DNA of 64,000 nt, from positions 304,091 through 368,090 of the forward strand of contig BEXV01000071.1 in NCBI GenBank assembly GCA_003118195.1, read 5' to 3'. Each line of letters opens with the position of its first letter. Position 1 is the first letter of the stretch. This stretch comes from Hemicentrotus pulcherrimus (lineage: Eukaryota; Echinodermata; Echinoidea; Camarodonta; Strongylocentrotidae). Both the position numbers and the translations under genes were made by a program. Shown in pieces: positions 25,371 through 36,880 of this stretch. Below the pieces are notes generated by a model. That model saw only the letters and a list, made by a program, of their open reading frames with translations. It was not told the DNA's origin and searched no databases.

Positions 25371-25790
25371 AGTGCCCCGTTTTACATTGTGTTTTTTTTT
25401 GTAATAAATGCCTCTTCCCGTTCTGAAATATGCCCCTTTCATCTTTGATGAGTGCCCCTTCTCACCTCTCAATAGTGCCCTCTTTTATTTTTACATGTGC
25501 CACTTCCCTTTCTCATAAATGCCCCTTCTCACACGTCTGATGAATGCCTCTATTAACATCCCACAGATGCCCCTATCTATTCTCACAAGTGCCCCCTTTT
25601 TAATCTCTAATTAGGGCCCCTTTCATGTTGACACGTTCCCCTATCCTTTCTGATTAGTTCCATTTTTCTTCTGATAACTGTCCCTTTTCCGTTTTCATAA
25701 TTGCCTTTTTTATATTTTAGGTGAGTGCCCCTAATCAGGTACGAGTAGTGCCCCCTTTTTACCTCTGATAAGAGCAATATTTTTCTTCAA
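25371..25790. repeat. degenerate tandem array, ~23-bp unit, about 17 copies
   Basis: Units resembling AGTGCCCCTTTCTCATCTCTGAT start near 25371, 25405, 25430, 25451, 25474, 25496, 25518, 25542, 25566, 25588, 25612, 25632, 25655, 25678, 25700, 25723 and 25746. Spacing is mostly 21-25 bp (one 34). The core RTGCCCC is best kept and the rest is pyrimidine-rich. Period 23 is not a multiple of three and frames are broken by stops, so it is not protein-coding. It is an old minisatellite. Confidence 0.8.
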
Positions 25791-25798
25791 ATTCATCC

Positions 25799-25940
25799 AC
25801 AGCTCGCTCTCTACGCTCGCTCGATTTGATATAATTTGTTTTTTATTAAAGATTTTTCGGTCTAATGATTGAGATTGTTTTTTCGTACTGCGACCTCACA
25901 AATCTTCAATTTTTGCTCACTTGCTTCGCTCGCTCGCAAA
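25799..25940. repeat. paired CGCTCGCTCG-bearing sequences
   Basis: Two related segments lie about 115 bp apart (25799-25826 and 25915-25940). Each has CTTCAAATT- or CTTCAATTTT-like lead sequence followed by GCTCGCT/CGCTCGCTCG. They directly follow the ~23-bp array and may belong to the same repeat unit. CpG is unusually dense for the neighbourhood. Confidence 0.5.
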
Positions 25941-26309
25941 ATACCACCATACCTTACTGATTATATTCCTTTTACTGTACTTACCCTCTAACATGCAAAC
26001 ATTCCTGAAACATTCTCAGAACGCAAAGATATTTTGTGTTTTCTTTAAAGGCGTCACTGTGAACACCCTCTATTAAACAGTAAATTCTTCCAACCATTTC
26101 AGAATTTTCCAAACCGTTTTTCATGAACATAAGTCATAAGACAGGCTTTAAAAAAAGTTTCAACACTTAAATGTCTGGAATGGTATATTGAGCAAATGCA
26201 TTGCTTTGTGGTACATACATTTTAATTGTAATAATATAGTTGAGGGAATTAAAGAATCGATCATCTCAGTTATCCCTATTTTTATCATTAATGATGGTCT
26301 GTTTTCACT

Positions 26310-26440
26310 CAAATTTTAGATTAACTTTAAATGTACAGCGAGCATTGAAGTCGGAACCTAACACCATTTTCTCTCATCTGAACAACGTTACCAACACGTC
26401 TTTAAGCAGTGTTTTGGACCATGTAAAACGGGAAACAAAC
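26310..26440 (+). repeat. dispersed repeat, copy A
   Basis: Matches 39046-39160 in the same orientation. Shared blocks include AGATTAACTTTAA, TGTACA, CACCATTTT, CTCTCATCT and ACAA(C/T)GTTA(C/G)CAA, separated by small indels. A 78-codon frame (26240-26476) covers it, but I recognise no protein. Confidence 0.65.
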
Positions 26441-26723
26441 AATAATATCATCTCTGATAATCTAATCACAATGTAGGTGTATAAGGGCCTAACAATGTCT
26501 GAAAATTGAAACAGAAGAAGATGGAAGGAATGCACTATAAGAATTGGTCCCCTGTGGATGAAGTATTTTGATTATAATCCTATGATATACTCTGTAGAAA
26601 AAAAAGTGTTACCCAATATTTCTGTCATTTTCGACCATTCTTATCTGTTTTTACCTTATGTAATTATTGTGCAGTGATTTTTATGATTAATGGTATCATG
26701 ATGTATTTACGAATTACCTGATA

Positions 26724-26751
26724 AATAAAAGTTTAAAAGAAAAAAGAAAAA
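26724..26751 (+). other. poly(A) signal and A-rich tail
   Basis: AATAAA at 26724-26729 is followed by an A-rich run to 26751. With the dispersed repeat upstream, this could be the 3' end of a retroposed copy; otherwise it is chance AT-richness. Confidence 0.3.
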
Positions 26752-26829
26752 TGTCTGAATTTGTTTTTTTTTTCGCTTTGAGGTTTCGCTTACAGTAGCT
26801 GCTCCTTTTTTTTCTCTCCACAAAGTAAC

Positions 26830-27140
26830 CTTTTTTAAAAATTGGTGCCCCCCCCCCAACTATGAAAGACGGTCAGCAAACAAAATGTTTAGGGAAATCG
26901 GGGGCACGTGCTCCCTTGCAAACTCGAATGTCGAAGAGAGAGATAGGGAGAGAGAACAAAAAAGAAGAAGAAAGAGAGAGTGGGAGACAAAGCCCCCCTC
27001 ACAAGAAACAACAACAACAGACAAACAAACAAGGCCTTGAATGCTCCCGTTTCACACGTTCACCTCTTTCGACGGCCTTGTTCTTCAGCTTTTCTTTCCG
27101 TGGTTTATATTATGCATCCACCCCGTAAAGCTGACCCTCC
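26830..27140. repeat. degenerate G/C-run MITE-like element
   Basis: Has a C-run (about 26848-26858), the core GGGGGCACGTGCTCCC near 26899 and a purine-rich body with GA runs, as in the other members of this family. The 88-codon frame across it is low complexity. Confidence 0.3.
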
Positions 27141-27179
27141 TGCTGCTCACCATGACCCCATTACTATTTCTTGAAGACT

Positions 27180-28430
27180 GGACCAACTCTATGGCAACTC
27201 ACAGTAAATAAAACCAAAATCACACATCAAACAAGGTTACACCCACACGAACCCCTATAACGCACCCCTTCCCAGTCCTTTCCAACTCGACTGCGCCTGA
27301 TATATATATTGGCAACATGACTTCGTTACTTTAAAGATTGAATTAGATTAATAAGATGTAAGTGCGTGACCGCTGATAATGTCTAGATGAAAGGAGTTCT
27401 AATGGATTCTTTCTTCGTTACCAAGTGAATAAATGGCGGAGTACCCCTACAATAATGACGTTTTCCGCTTCTCAGTAGCTTTCGTGAAGACCATCAAGAT
27501 CAATAAATCAGATGTAGGCCATGGACATGGCGAGGGCACGATGGTTGATTTTCGCGACAAATAATTAAACATAAATAGAAAATTGCATGTCATGGCCAGC
27601 ATTTCCTGTGGGGAAAACTTACCTGGTCGTAACAAAGGCCCGAAGCTTCATTATTGATGTATGTGTTGATCCGATGCAGAAATATGAGTTGCACTATAAA
27701 GCTAAATTCTTTTTATTTTCCATGGCGGTATTTTTCTTTTTGCTTTTCGGAACGAGACTTCATGCCTGAAATTGCATGAAATACCAAGAAAGAACAGATA
27801 AAAAAATATTGGATATTAGAGTGAATGGGTTCTTTCATCTTTGTAATAATCTTTACTCATTCATATTATGTGATTTTAAATTTTAAATGAAAATTTTATT
27901 CCTACTTTAGTAGTATTGTGTTGTAATACAGCGTGCAAATTTTCTCTACTAGAAAACCTGAGACAAATAGCAATGAACTTACTGGTCATTTTCTTTGCTC
28001 TAACAAGCTCAAAGGATTCAGCCATTGATTTAAATAATTTTCACATGAAGAACAAGCAAGTACGGCACATTGCCCTCATCAATGTTCATTCTAACATTAA
28101 GTCAATGTACATTAACATAGGGCGTCACCAGACCATTATGAAAGGGAGGAGGGGCTAAATTTGAAATGTTCCAACACGCATGAAAGGGAAGGGAGTTCTT
28201 TATATTTTCACATTTGTCGACGAGCGTAAACGATCTTTGTCAAAATAATTTATATTACAAATGAAAGTTGAAAACAGTCTACTTATTTTTTGCAGATAGC
28301 CTTTAAAAATCCTAAATTTGCCGACGGCTGCGTTTAGTAAAGGGCTTATCNTGTTCTAGCTATAATACCCCTGTGTAGCAACATGACGAAGACTCTTCGC
28401 ACTCTACTCGTCAAAACATTATTCCTGATA
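27180..28430. other. no gene seen
   Basis: AT-rich with short frames only. A single N lies at 28351. Confidence 0.5.
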
Positions 28431-28660
28431 AACAGATAAGGGGCCGTCAAGGTAAGCGTGAAAGGTTTCCCATCTCAAAAATGCATTTATCCTCCTTTTG
28501 GAGAGTCCGGGCTCTCAAGATACCATTTAAATCATCGGATCTTGGACCCATCAGAGATGGCGATAAATCTTTCACCTGCCAGCATTAGCCCTCGATATAT
28601 GGAAACTTTGCCATCTTAAAGGTATTCCTACTCTTCTCGCGAAAAGTAGGTAATTTATCT
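28430..28660. promoter_or_regulatory. candidate regulatory region with GATA motifs
   Basis: Contains TGATAA and AGATAAG close together near 28428-28440, TTATCC near 28487, GATAAAT near 28562 and TTATCT near 28655. Complexity is higher and there is less poly-A/T than in neighbouring DNA. It lies directly before the candidate exon at 28665. Function is inference. Confidence 0.25.
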
Positions 28661-28664
28661 ACAG

Positions 28665-28764
28665 ATTCCGAGCTGCAGTGACGGCAGGGAGGGTTCCGTG
28701 GCGTACTTTGACCAACATCGGCGAATAGTTGGTGACGCGTCATTTAGAGCACTAAAAGCGCCCG
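28665..28764 (+). CDS. candidate internal exon, protein unrecognised
   Basis: An acceptor-like TTTATCTACAG (AG at 28663-28664) and a strong donor CCG|GTGAGT (GT at 28765) bound 100 bp. The frame is open throughout, reading IPSCSDGREGSVAYFDQH then RRIVGDASFRALKAP. Local G+C is clearly above the flanks. No family is recognised and no neighbouring exon could be linked. The polypyrimidine tract is weak. Splice-like pairs arise by chance in 64 kb, so this is only a candidate. Confidence 0.3.
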
Positions 28765-29940
28765 GTGAGTGTTAGATATGATTAATGATTGATTATTGAT
28801 GTAAATCATTATCGATAATACCACCAGTGGGTGCATAACACCTGTTAATATACCATAAATAATAATAATAATATCAAAATATAAAACTTAACAATTATAT
28901 TATCACCTTACTTTTTATGTCATAAGAGAAGCTTTAGAAGCAGCACTTTATCTACTGAGGGTTAAAAGTGTGTTCACGTAGTTTCACATAGATTTAATGC
29001 CATTTTGACTCTGAACAAAATGAGCCGGGACGGGTGAAAAGGGTTGGTTTTGCGAGTGTACGGAATTTTAAAAGGGAACCGCACCTCCCGCCACATCGCT
29101 CGATTTATTTTCAATACTAATCATGTACTCCTTTGGAAAACTGGGTCGAGAGAAACAACTTTAGATGAAATGAGGACATTCACAAAAGTTGGGGATTTAA
29201 ACCCAGAATCTCGCAAGTTATAAGTAAAATTAAAGAATTACTAAACTATACATGCTCTCAAACTAAAATCGTTTCATCTCTTTACTAAAGAAAAGTCAAA
29301 TAAGATTATCTTTTCCTTAATAACAAAGGACAATTATAAAATTGTTTAGATTTATATTTCGAAAGCCTTCGAAGTTATTTTTCTTGATAATTACATGTTT
29401 TGCTGAGGTTTCCAGGTGGAGTAAGTATTTAATAATGAAATGTTTCTGTAATTCCGTGTGACATCCTTTGTTAGTATATTGTATGTGAAGTGCGCATGAA
29501 GCTTTCAGAAGCGTTGACAGTATTCTTCTCCAAGTTCTTGGTAAAAAATGCCCTGTGTATTAAACAACTTTGCCTTTTACAAGTACCCATTTCAACAACA
29601 AAAAACAATCTCACCTTTAAAAAGTTCATGCGACCACTTCATTATGTAGGCCAGGCTGGGCGATAATCTGAAGATACTTCGTCTTGGCACTTGTAAGACG
29701 CTTTTCAGTCTAGCTGAGGCGAAGATAAATCATACCAATTAGTTATCACATACACACTTATCCGAGAGCATGGTTGCATTGTATGGCATGCGTTCGGTGC
29801 CAAAAAGGTTCGATGGATGACAAGCTCGATCTTTCAAAATTTCGATACGGAAAATGTCGATCTCTTTTCATGAGAGTGACGTCATAAAGGTTCGAGAGGA
29901 GAAAGATTAAGAAAAGAAAATCAATGTTTTGATGTTTTTG

Positions 29941-30055
29941 TTGACCAATAAGAGCACGAGAATCACCCGTCAATATATCGGTTCAGACAAACAGAATATG
30001 AACAAATTAACTGAATGCAATTATTGATTGCTTATCCTCGTGCTCTGATTGGCAA
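29941..30055. repeat. inverted repeat with CCAAT cores
   Basis: TTGACCAATAAGAGCACGAG (29941-29960) is nearly the reverse complement of CTCGTGCTCTGATTGGCAA (30037-30055), with one mismatch and one indel. A spacer of about 76 bp separates them. It is probably a small foldback repeat. Each arm carries a CCAAT/ATTGG core. Confidence 0.5.
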
Positions 30056-30059
30056 ATAA

Positions 30060-31690
30060 AAAGCAACTCAATACATCAAATTTTCTGCCGTACTTTTAAA
30101 ACATTTGTAATTTTGTTTTGTTCCGTCAAACCTTCAAGATACAAATAAAACCCCATAAAACAATATCGATGTTTTTAAAATTATATTCTATATGTTCACT
30201 GTCACTGCGTACAGTAGCCATACAATGTATCATAATTTACTTATACACCCATCCCAAAAAAGACCGTCCACTGTATGTTTTTACGTGGAAAATAAAGAGT
30301 TTTACTGCGACTATGACTCACTCTGATTCGCTTCTCTTTGGATGTGTCTTGAAGCAAACTCAAGTGCAATTCCTTTCAGGAAATATTTCTAATATGGTGT
30401 TCCTTCAAAATGACGAAAAGGGAATGATAAAGCTCAAAAAAGATTTCTTCATGTTTACCAGAACTCTTTAAGATTAAAACCTATCAAGTCTGATTTACCT
30501 ATCCCCATCTTTTACATTGAATGATATTATCTTTTGTAGGTGCTTTACTTTTGTGATACATATTTCGTCCAGGATGTACGTTTTTAATCACCGATCGTTT
30601 ACATGATACATTTTTTCCATCACACCTTTATGGCACAAACCGCCCGCCATAGGGCTGATGCACTGATTGCACTTCTGCATGACAGTGCTTCATGGTAGAT
30701 GGATGGGAGATGGAGATTTCAGGTGGAGGCGAGTCCACTGTGATAAAAGCTAAACGATCAATTTCTAATAGAAGCATAGATCAAGGCACTGTATTTTATG
30801 AATGGCTGCGTCATCTTTTATCATTCCGGTACTACATCTGCGTCACCCTCTTTTCATATCAAAAACAAAATTAATTTATAGGGAGATGTCTCATTTATGT
30901 ATTCTAATGTCAAAATTGTATGTTCGTTCTCCCCTCATTTTCTTTTACAGAATCAGTTTCATTGTTATTGCACCTTTTCTCCTCGTTGCAGCAGAATACA
31001 GAATGAAATGATTGTAATGATACCATCATTGAAAGCGTGCAACTGCAAGATTGAATATACTGAAGATATTGGTTGGTTCAGAGTTACATTGGAAAACATG
31101 ATCTCCTGACGATTAAGTTTTTGTCACTGACCACAGAGAGTAAAGAATTTAAAAAATGTAAAAATTCTTTCTCTCTTTAGAGAAAAGGATGTGAAGATAT
31201 ACATGGACGCTCACATGGATATCTCAGACAGTCAGACTAATGTAGTGGAGAAACGACCATGTTATGTACGAAGCGAACTATCTGCAAAATCTGATAAGTG
31301 GCACTAGCATTGTTTTATTGCATTTGAATGGTACTTGACATAGATACTTAACGTTACTAAGAGTAAAATATGATTAATGGCGGGATGATTAAAGAAGCAG
31401 TGTATGCTGTCACGTTTTTTGTGTATTCTTGATTTACGATACAAAAGTGTTGTGAGGAACATCATACAACGGGGAAAATATATTTTAACCTATATTGTAG
31501 CATATAACCCTGACCAGCACTGTGTATGAACCGTAAAAAAATTCTCAATAATTACAGAATGACAAGGTTTTTAATCAGGTTTAGTGAGAACTGTCGGCGA
31601 GACCAAGGAGGTATCAGGGACGAACTTGAGTAGTACCTCCCGAGGACACGGTCTTATTGATTTCAAACATGCTAGAAGGCTGTACCTCGT
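30060..31690. other. no gene seen
   Basis: The 117-codon frame at 30118-30471 starts with an alternative codon and resembles no family I know. The flanks are AT-rich. Confidence 0.45.
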
Positions 31691-31699
31691 CATCACATA

Positions 31700-31900
31700 A
31701 CTGACGTGAGAGAACAGGGCTACCGTGTGGGGGAACGTTGTGGAAAGAAATTGTATTATATTCTTTTCATGTTACCTTCCGCTTCTACATTACTATCTCC
31801 CTCCCATCCCCTCCCCTACCCCACAATTTTTCGTCATTTCGGAGAAGGGGGCGTGTGCCCCATGCCCCATAGAGGTGTGCTACAGCCACGTTTTGTAAAA
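31700..31900. repeat. degenerate G/C-run MITE-like element
   Basis: A pyrimidine-rich body (31760-31835) is followed by a GGGGGCGTGTGCCCC core (31847-31861) and a GGTGTGCTACAGCC end. This is the same order as the complete copy at 59418-59682. Ends are not resolved. Confidence 0.35.
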
Positions 31901-33260
31901 GCAGAGAACTTGGCAAGGGAAGAGATTAGGTGCATGGTTGAAAGTTATGAGAGAGACATATATAATGTAAACAAACAGTTTCTGATTGAGGGAACTTTAT
32001 GTTTAGATCACGTATACAATTTACATCGGTTTCCCCCATTTCTTGTTTGTATCTTGCCGTGTGTTTGTTTTTTTTTTGTCGTGGCAAATTACTTTGTCAA
32101 ATCTCCTCTCGTCACAGGAGAAATCGATCTCATGAAAAATATTTTTTTGTGAAAGTTGGATTTATTTGAGTTTTGCGAAGTAATAATGTGGAACTTTAAT
32201 ATCTTACTACCCCCTAATATTTCGCAATTTCCGTATAATATAATTTTTTTTAATCGCAGGTAGAATTAGTTACCCAAAGAATACAAGTTGTTATCAAGAA
32301 TATCAAATGAAATATAGCATATATCAACATTAATACACACTTATTTATTATGCATGTTCAGTATCGGATTTTTTTTTCACAATTTTTTTCACATTTTGCA
32401 CCAGTGAGTGGAAAGTATATTGCAAAAATAAAATAGATACGCTTCGCACTATTTTGTTGATTGGACATTCGACTTAAATGTCCAGTATATTAAATACACA
32501 ACATTTCATCAAATAAAGATTGTTATTAATGCTTTTTATATTTTATTTGTTTATGCTTTAGTCTGCTTTATCCTTCATTAATGCGCCTTGTTGAGAATTT
32601 AGAGATTTTAAAAGTTGCATAAATTTAGACTAACATTTGGAAATCAAAAGGCAAACCACAAATTAGATAACGGGAAGCCGCCGAATCAGCAATGCATGGA
32701 ATCTCAAAAGCCTCATGTTTTCATTGAATAATATTGTTTAGACTTTGCATTTAAAGAAAATAACGACAGTTTTTAAAATGTTAGTCGATTTTTTATTTTT
32801 GTACCTTATCTAATCAAAGTACTATTTAATTTAGTACCAGAAAAATATTGTTTAAAAATATATTTGATGAGGTCTTTCAGTTTTGCTTAGAGAGAAGTAA
32901 TTGGGTGTGATTCGTTAATTGGTTATTGTTATCATTGGTTGAATTTTTGACGTAAAGTGGTTGCATATTTTACGTTTAATTAAGTTGCGGTCGAAAAATA
33001 AATATATAAGAAAATATTGCCGAATTGTTACAAAAAATTCCATAACTGATTTAGCACAAAGACTTTCACCAACGGCGCATATTCTCCACTTTGATAAACA
33101 ATTTCAACTGACATTTAAACTGATAAGGTGCATGTAGAAAGTCATTCATTCATTCACGCCATTTTATTGTCAATTATTTCTTTCTATGTTAGATGACCTG
33201 ACATGTTTTGTTTATCATGTTGGGACAGCTTCCATTAGGTATAAGATCGATGGGTCATGT
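31900..33260. other. no gene seen
   Basis: Very AT-rich. The end of the 148-codon frame (31706-32152) is not recognisable and its first half is repeat. Confidence 0.5.
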
Positions 33261-33268
33261 CTAAGGAG

Positions 33269-33623
33269 CAGTGGCGTTTGAGGGGAGACTGGTGACCTGG
33301 GTGAAGCACTGGATCCTGCCCTTTAAACATTTGCGATTGATATCAATCGAAACTACTGTATGTACCTAAGAGATAGGAGACTGTAAACTTGCGATTGATT
33401 GAAGGACTATACAAGTCCTCAGGGGCCCTGGTCTTACCCGGTTAATAAAATGCATGCGATCAAGGCCATGGTTTGGAGGTGTAGGAGGATCCATACCATC
33501 TCCTCTTTACTTAATACTGCTACGTGCTCTCTTTTGTTCTCTCCTTTTTCATATTCCCTTTTCCTTTTTCTATTTTTGGCAAATAGTTTCTCGCGTGCCC
33601 CTTCCCGTTGGTACACTTCTGCT
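33269..33623. mobile_element. probable hAT-like nonautonomous element, degenerate
   Basis: The left end reads CAGTGGCGTTTGAGG and the right end GTACACTTCTG, whose complement CAGAAGTGTAC partly matches. The body has the pyrimidine-rich then GTGCCCC arrangement of the 59418-59682 copy. Flanking 8-mers (CTAAGGAG and CTGGGCAG) match in only 5 of 8 positions. The boundaries are a best guess. Confidence 0.35.
33334..33349. promoter_or_regulatory. 16-bp perfect palindrome with paired ATTGAT motifs
   Basis: CGATTGATATCAATCG is self-complementary, and a further CGATTGATTG lies about 55 bp downstream. ATTGAT is the core of Onecut/Cut homeodomain sites (established motif). The regulatory role is inferred and weak because it lies within a probable repeat. 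Confidence 0.25.
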
Positions 33624-34199
33624 GGGCAGGTTTAAGGTTTGACAACTCTCCCTCCCAGACAAACCTATAATATTCATTCATCACTCTCTTGTTTCAACCG
33701 TCTGCCTACCTCAGAATCCATGGCTATCAAGAATAGGGTACCGTGTTTGGGAACTACGCGGAAAAACAACTCTATTTGTATCAAATTAATACTCATTTTT
33801 GTGGCATCACTCATTTTTAGTTCAAATGTTGGCTCTAACATTTTGAATAAATGATGTGCAAATGTTTTTTGATGAAAGTGCATTATCGTGTTGTTGTTTT
33901 GAATGTACATTGTGTCGGCTTGGCAACAGGGCGTAATGCGTAATAGCTTTGTATAGCCAATGACAGTAACGACCTATGATGGTGATTGTACACCCATGCT
34001 TTATTCACAAAGATAATAAGGTCCTGCACAATACAACACAAGATCACTTAAAACAGCATCAGTATTCAAAAAAATAATAGCAAACAACAACTGAGTTTTA
34101 CCTGGGGCTGTATTATTACTGTGGTAGTCTCTTCACCTCCTCATTTTGCCCATGCGTATACTTAACACATAGCTACACGTATGAAAATGGTTCCATACA

Positions 34200-34480
34200 A
34201 CATAAAGAATACAAATATGTCCATTTATAAATATAGAGGACACGCTTTACAAACATATTCTACAGTGCTTTACAAGTATACATGCGGGCATTAGACGAGC
34301 TAGTATGAATTGGCGCTGAAGCATTCGAGAAAATGCTTCGCACCGGTTACTCATTTACCTCACCTGGGTAAAGAGTGACAAAAGTATATGTAATACCCTA
34401 TACCGTAAAGTCCAACCCGGTATCATCATAGTTCATAGCCCAGTGACATATCCGCTAGACCAAGGTGCGACACCTCTACA
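34200..34480 (-). mobile_element. tRNA-derived SINE
   Basis: Read on the minus strand, the 5' head has an exact A-box TGGTCTAGCGG (34452-34462) and a weaker B-box GGGTTGGACTT (about 34408-34419), about 45 bp apart as RNA polymerase III promoters require. The tRNA-like head is followed by an unrelated body and a 3' part with AAAGCACTGTAG and TATATTTATAAATG, like tails of LINE-mobilised SINEs. The two A/B boxes and body make this a SINE rather than a tRNA gene. Confidence 0.6.
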
Positions 34481-34961
34481 AAAGAACGACGACCTGGACT
34501 AGGTGACGTCGATATTTTTGTTTCTTAATTAGTTGACTTAAACGCGGCATTTTCCCTTTGTGCAGGTACGACCCACACAATGATACGTGCACTTCACATT
34601 TAATTAAATCAGATTTAGGCCTTATTAATTCTGATTGAAGCAGGAAATCTCTGGTCTGACGTTGCTTTCTGCAGCTCGGCGGATGAGATGTTGTTTGTGG
34701 AATTGCTTTGTATATATTTCTAGGAGATTAAATCGTTTTTCTCATACTGAATTTAAATGCAGGTTTTACGAGTATCAAACTCCTTCTTCTTCTTCTTTTT
34801 AAACCGTATAATGCGATATTCTTGCTGATATAATTTCATCTTGAGCAACAACGAGAAAAAAAATAAGGTCCAAAATCAAATTGTGTCATTGATAATACTG
34901 GTACATTATGGATAACATTAGATGGTAGCGCATTTGGTGTACAACGTACCGAACATAGAAC

Positions 34962-35021
34962 GAGAGAGAGAGAGAGAGAGAGAGGGGGAGCCATGTGTGT
35001 GTGTGTGTGTGTGTGTGTGTA
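34962..35021. repeat. compound (GA)n-(TG)n microsatellite
   Basis: (GA) run at 34962-34984 and (TG) run at 34994-35021. Open frames across it are artefacts. A short CTT repeat lies nearby at 34783-34796. Confidence 0.95.
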
Positions 35022-35787
35022 TAACGAATACAATGTCAAAAATAGAATGTTCAAGATAATTCACAGTCAGAAGATAAACTGATTTTAGAAAGAAAATATG
35101 GTATTTAGTATGTTGAAAATTATTCCTGTTTTTAACAGAAGAAACGTGGCGCCATGATGATACTGTGATTGTCAATCATCAACTGACGGGGTATCCTTTA
35201 TTAACACTCGTCTTTTTGTCTATTGAAGACAAGGGGTTAGGGTTTGGTTTGCAAATGAGTTTTACATTATTTTGGTGATGTATGTTCTTTCCAGGGTGTA
35301 AGTTGGGGATTCGGTTAGCATAGGATACTGACCGCGGGGGACGGTCTCATGTGCCCTACAACTTGTAGGGAAATGGGTATTTGGCGCGAGACGAAAATAC
35401 TTTAGGATAATTAATTATCAGTGAGAGAGAAGAAAGGATATAGTAGGGATTTGCTATGGTGGGGTCGCGCAGGAAAAATGATCGCTAAAGCATCGCCTGG
35501 TATTCTATTCTCAGACATGAATTGTATATGATTCATCTCTGGGATGCTCGGTGAATCAAACCGTTTGGGAATGAGAGGCATATACCGACAAAGCACAATG
35601 CGAGCCGACATAGACCTGTGAAAACAAATTATCAAACAATATAACCTTACGGCTTCCGATCACCGCCGGGATATTACCGTCTCACGAGGATTTTATTGAA
35701 TAAGAGAGGCGATTGATTATGAGTCTTGCAGAACTGCATCGATGTCACGAACGCTGCACTCTCTACGGAATTCGTTCAGTAACGCTA

Positions 35788-35820
35788 TGAGAGAGAGAGC
35801 AAGAGAGAGAGAGAAGAGAG
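35788..35820. repeat. GA microsatellite
   Basis: Imperfect GA run within otherwise mixed, CpG-containing sequence (35640-35780) that has no long open frame. Confidence 0.85.
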
Positions 35821-36257
35821 ATGGAAACGGTCACCGTAAAATATTGAATGGTCATATCTTCATGTTGAGAAGAGTATTTGAAAACGTGACAAAGGACGGT
35901 TTTCTGTAGGTCCAGGATGAAGGGTTACTTCCAAGATTGATGTTCGACGAAAATAATGATGTCAGTGATTTATTCCTCGACAGTATCGATAATTCCATAA
36001 ATTCTTTAACTTTACTGCCAATGCTTTGTGCTTAGGAAATTCAAATGTCGTAACGAATGTCATCGAACGACTTTACCGCATCATTTAATTGTAAGTTGAT
36101 GAAAGAAGATGTTAAGTGTCACTGATTACGCCATAAAATACATGATGGTTTTAGATGTGATAAAGCAATTGATCCGAGTTCAGTGTGTCGAATTTGGCGT
36201 AAAAATCATCAATTTTTGTGCTAGTAATTTACTAAACTGCGGCTACCACAAAGTTAC

Positions 36258-36295
36258 AAAGATTTACATCTTTACCAAAGATTTACATCTTTACC
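36258..36295. repeat. perfect 19-bp tandem duplication
   Basis: Two identical copies of AAAGATTTACATCTTTACC. Each unit contains the inverted pair AAAGAT/ATCTTT, so the duplication makes two small hairpins. Confidence 0.9.
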
Positions 36296-36784
36296 AAGCC
36301 AAGTTGTAATTCTGTTTTTATATTAATATTCATATGTTTTCAAAGACGTAACTAAAGAACTTAATAAGTTTCTTTACTAAACATGAATCACTGTCTCATG
36401 GATTTTATCGGCAGTGATACTCGACCACGGCACCCTGACGAGGAGCCATAAAATACAAGTCAATATGTCTACTTAACGGTGCAGAAAGTACATAGATACC
36501 ACACAATATTCCCCTTAATCTGTAACCGGGCTTAAATGAAATTGCTTGAGAACAGTGACTCCAATTTTCCCCTCAATTGATTTTTTAGGAATTATGCCAG
36601 ACATGAGGGAGGAATAAGGTATTCGATAACAAGGTTTCTCTATCGATCTCTCTATTTTTTCACTCAAATATGAATGCCAGCCCGGCTGAATATGGGGCTT
36701 TAGATTGCGAAACCTGTTAAAAATTTGAAAAATCGATATAATGGAATGACGTAATGAACCGACTTTGCTATTTGTATGTTTATT

Positions 36785-36880
36785 ATTTGGAAAGAGTGGA
36801 AGAATGAGGTAGAAAGAAGAAGACGAGTTAAGAGATTGAGAGGGCGAGAGACAGAGAGATAGAAAAAGAGAAGGATACAG
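36785..36880. repeat. purine-rich tract
   Basis: G/A-dominated strand that continues as Ser/Leu-rich nonsense in the opposite 132-codon frame. Not coding. Confidence 0.6.

Noticed and set aside
25371..25790. CRISPR-like array at the 23-bp repeats
   Set aside because: No conserved repeat alternating with unique spacers; units are contiguous and diverged, and the DNA is eukaryotic.
31706..32152. 148-codon frame
   Set aside because: First half lies in a degenerate MITE-like repeat; second half shows no recognisable domain.
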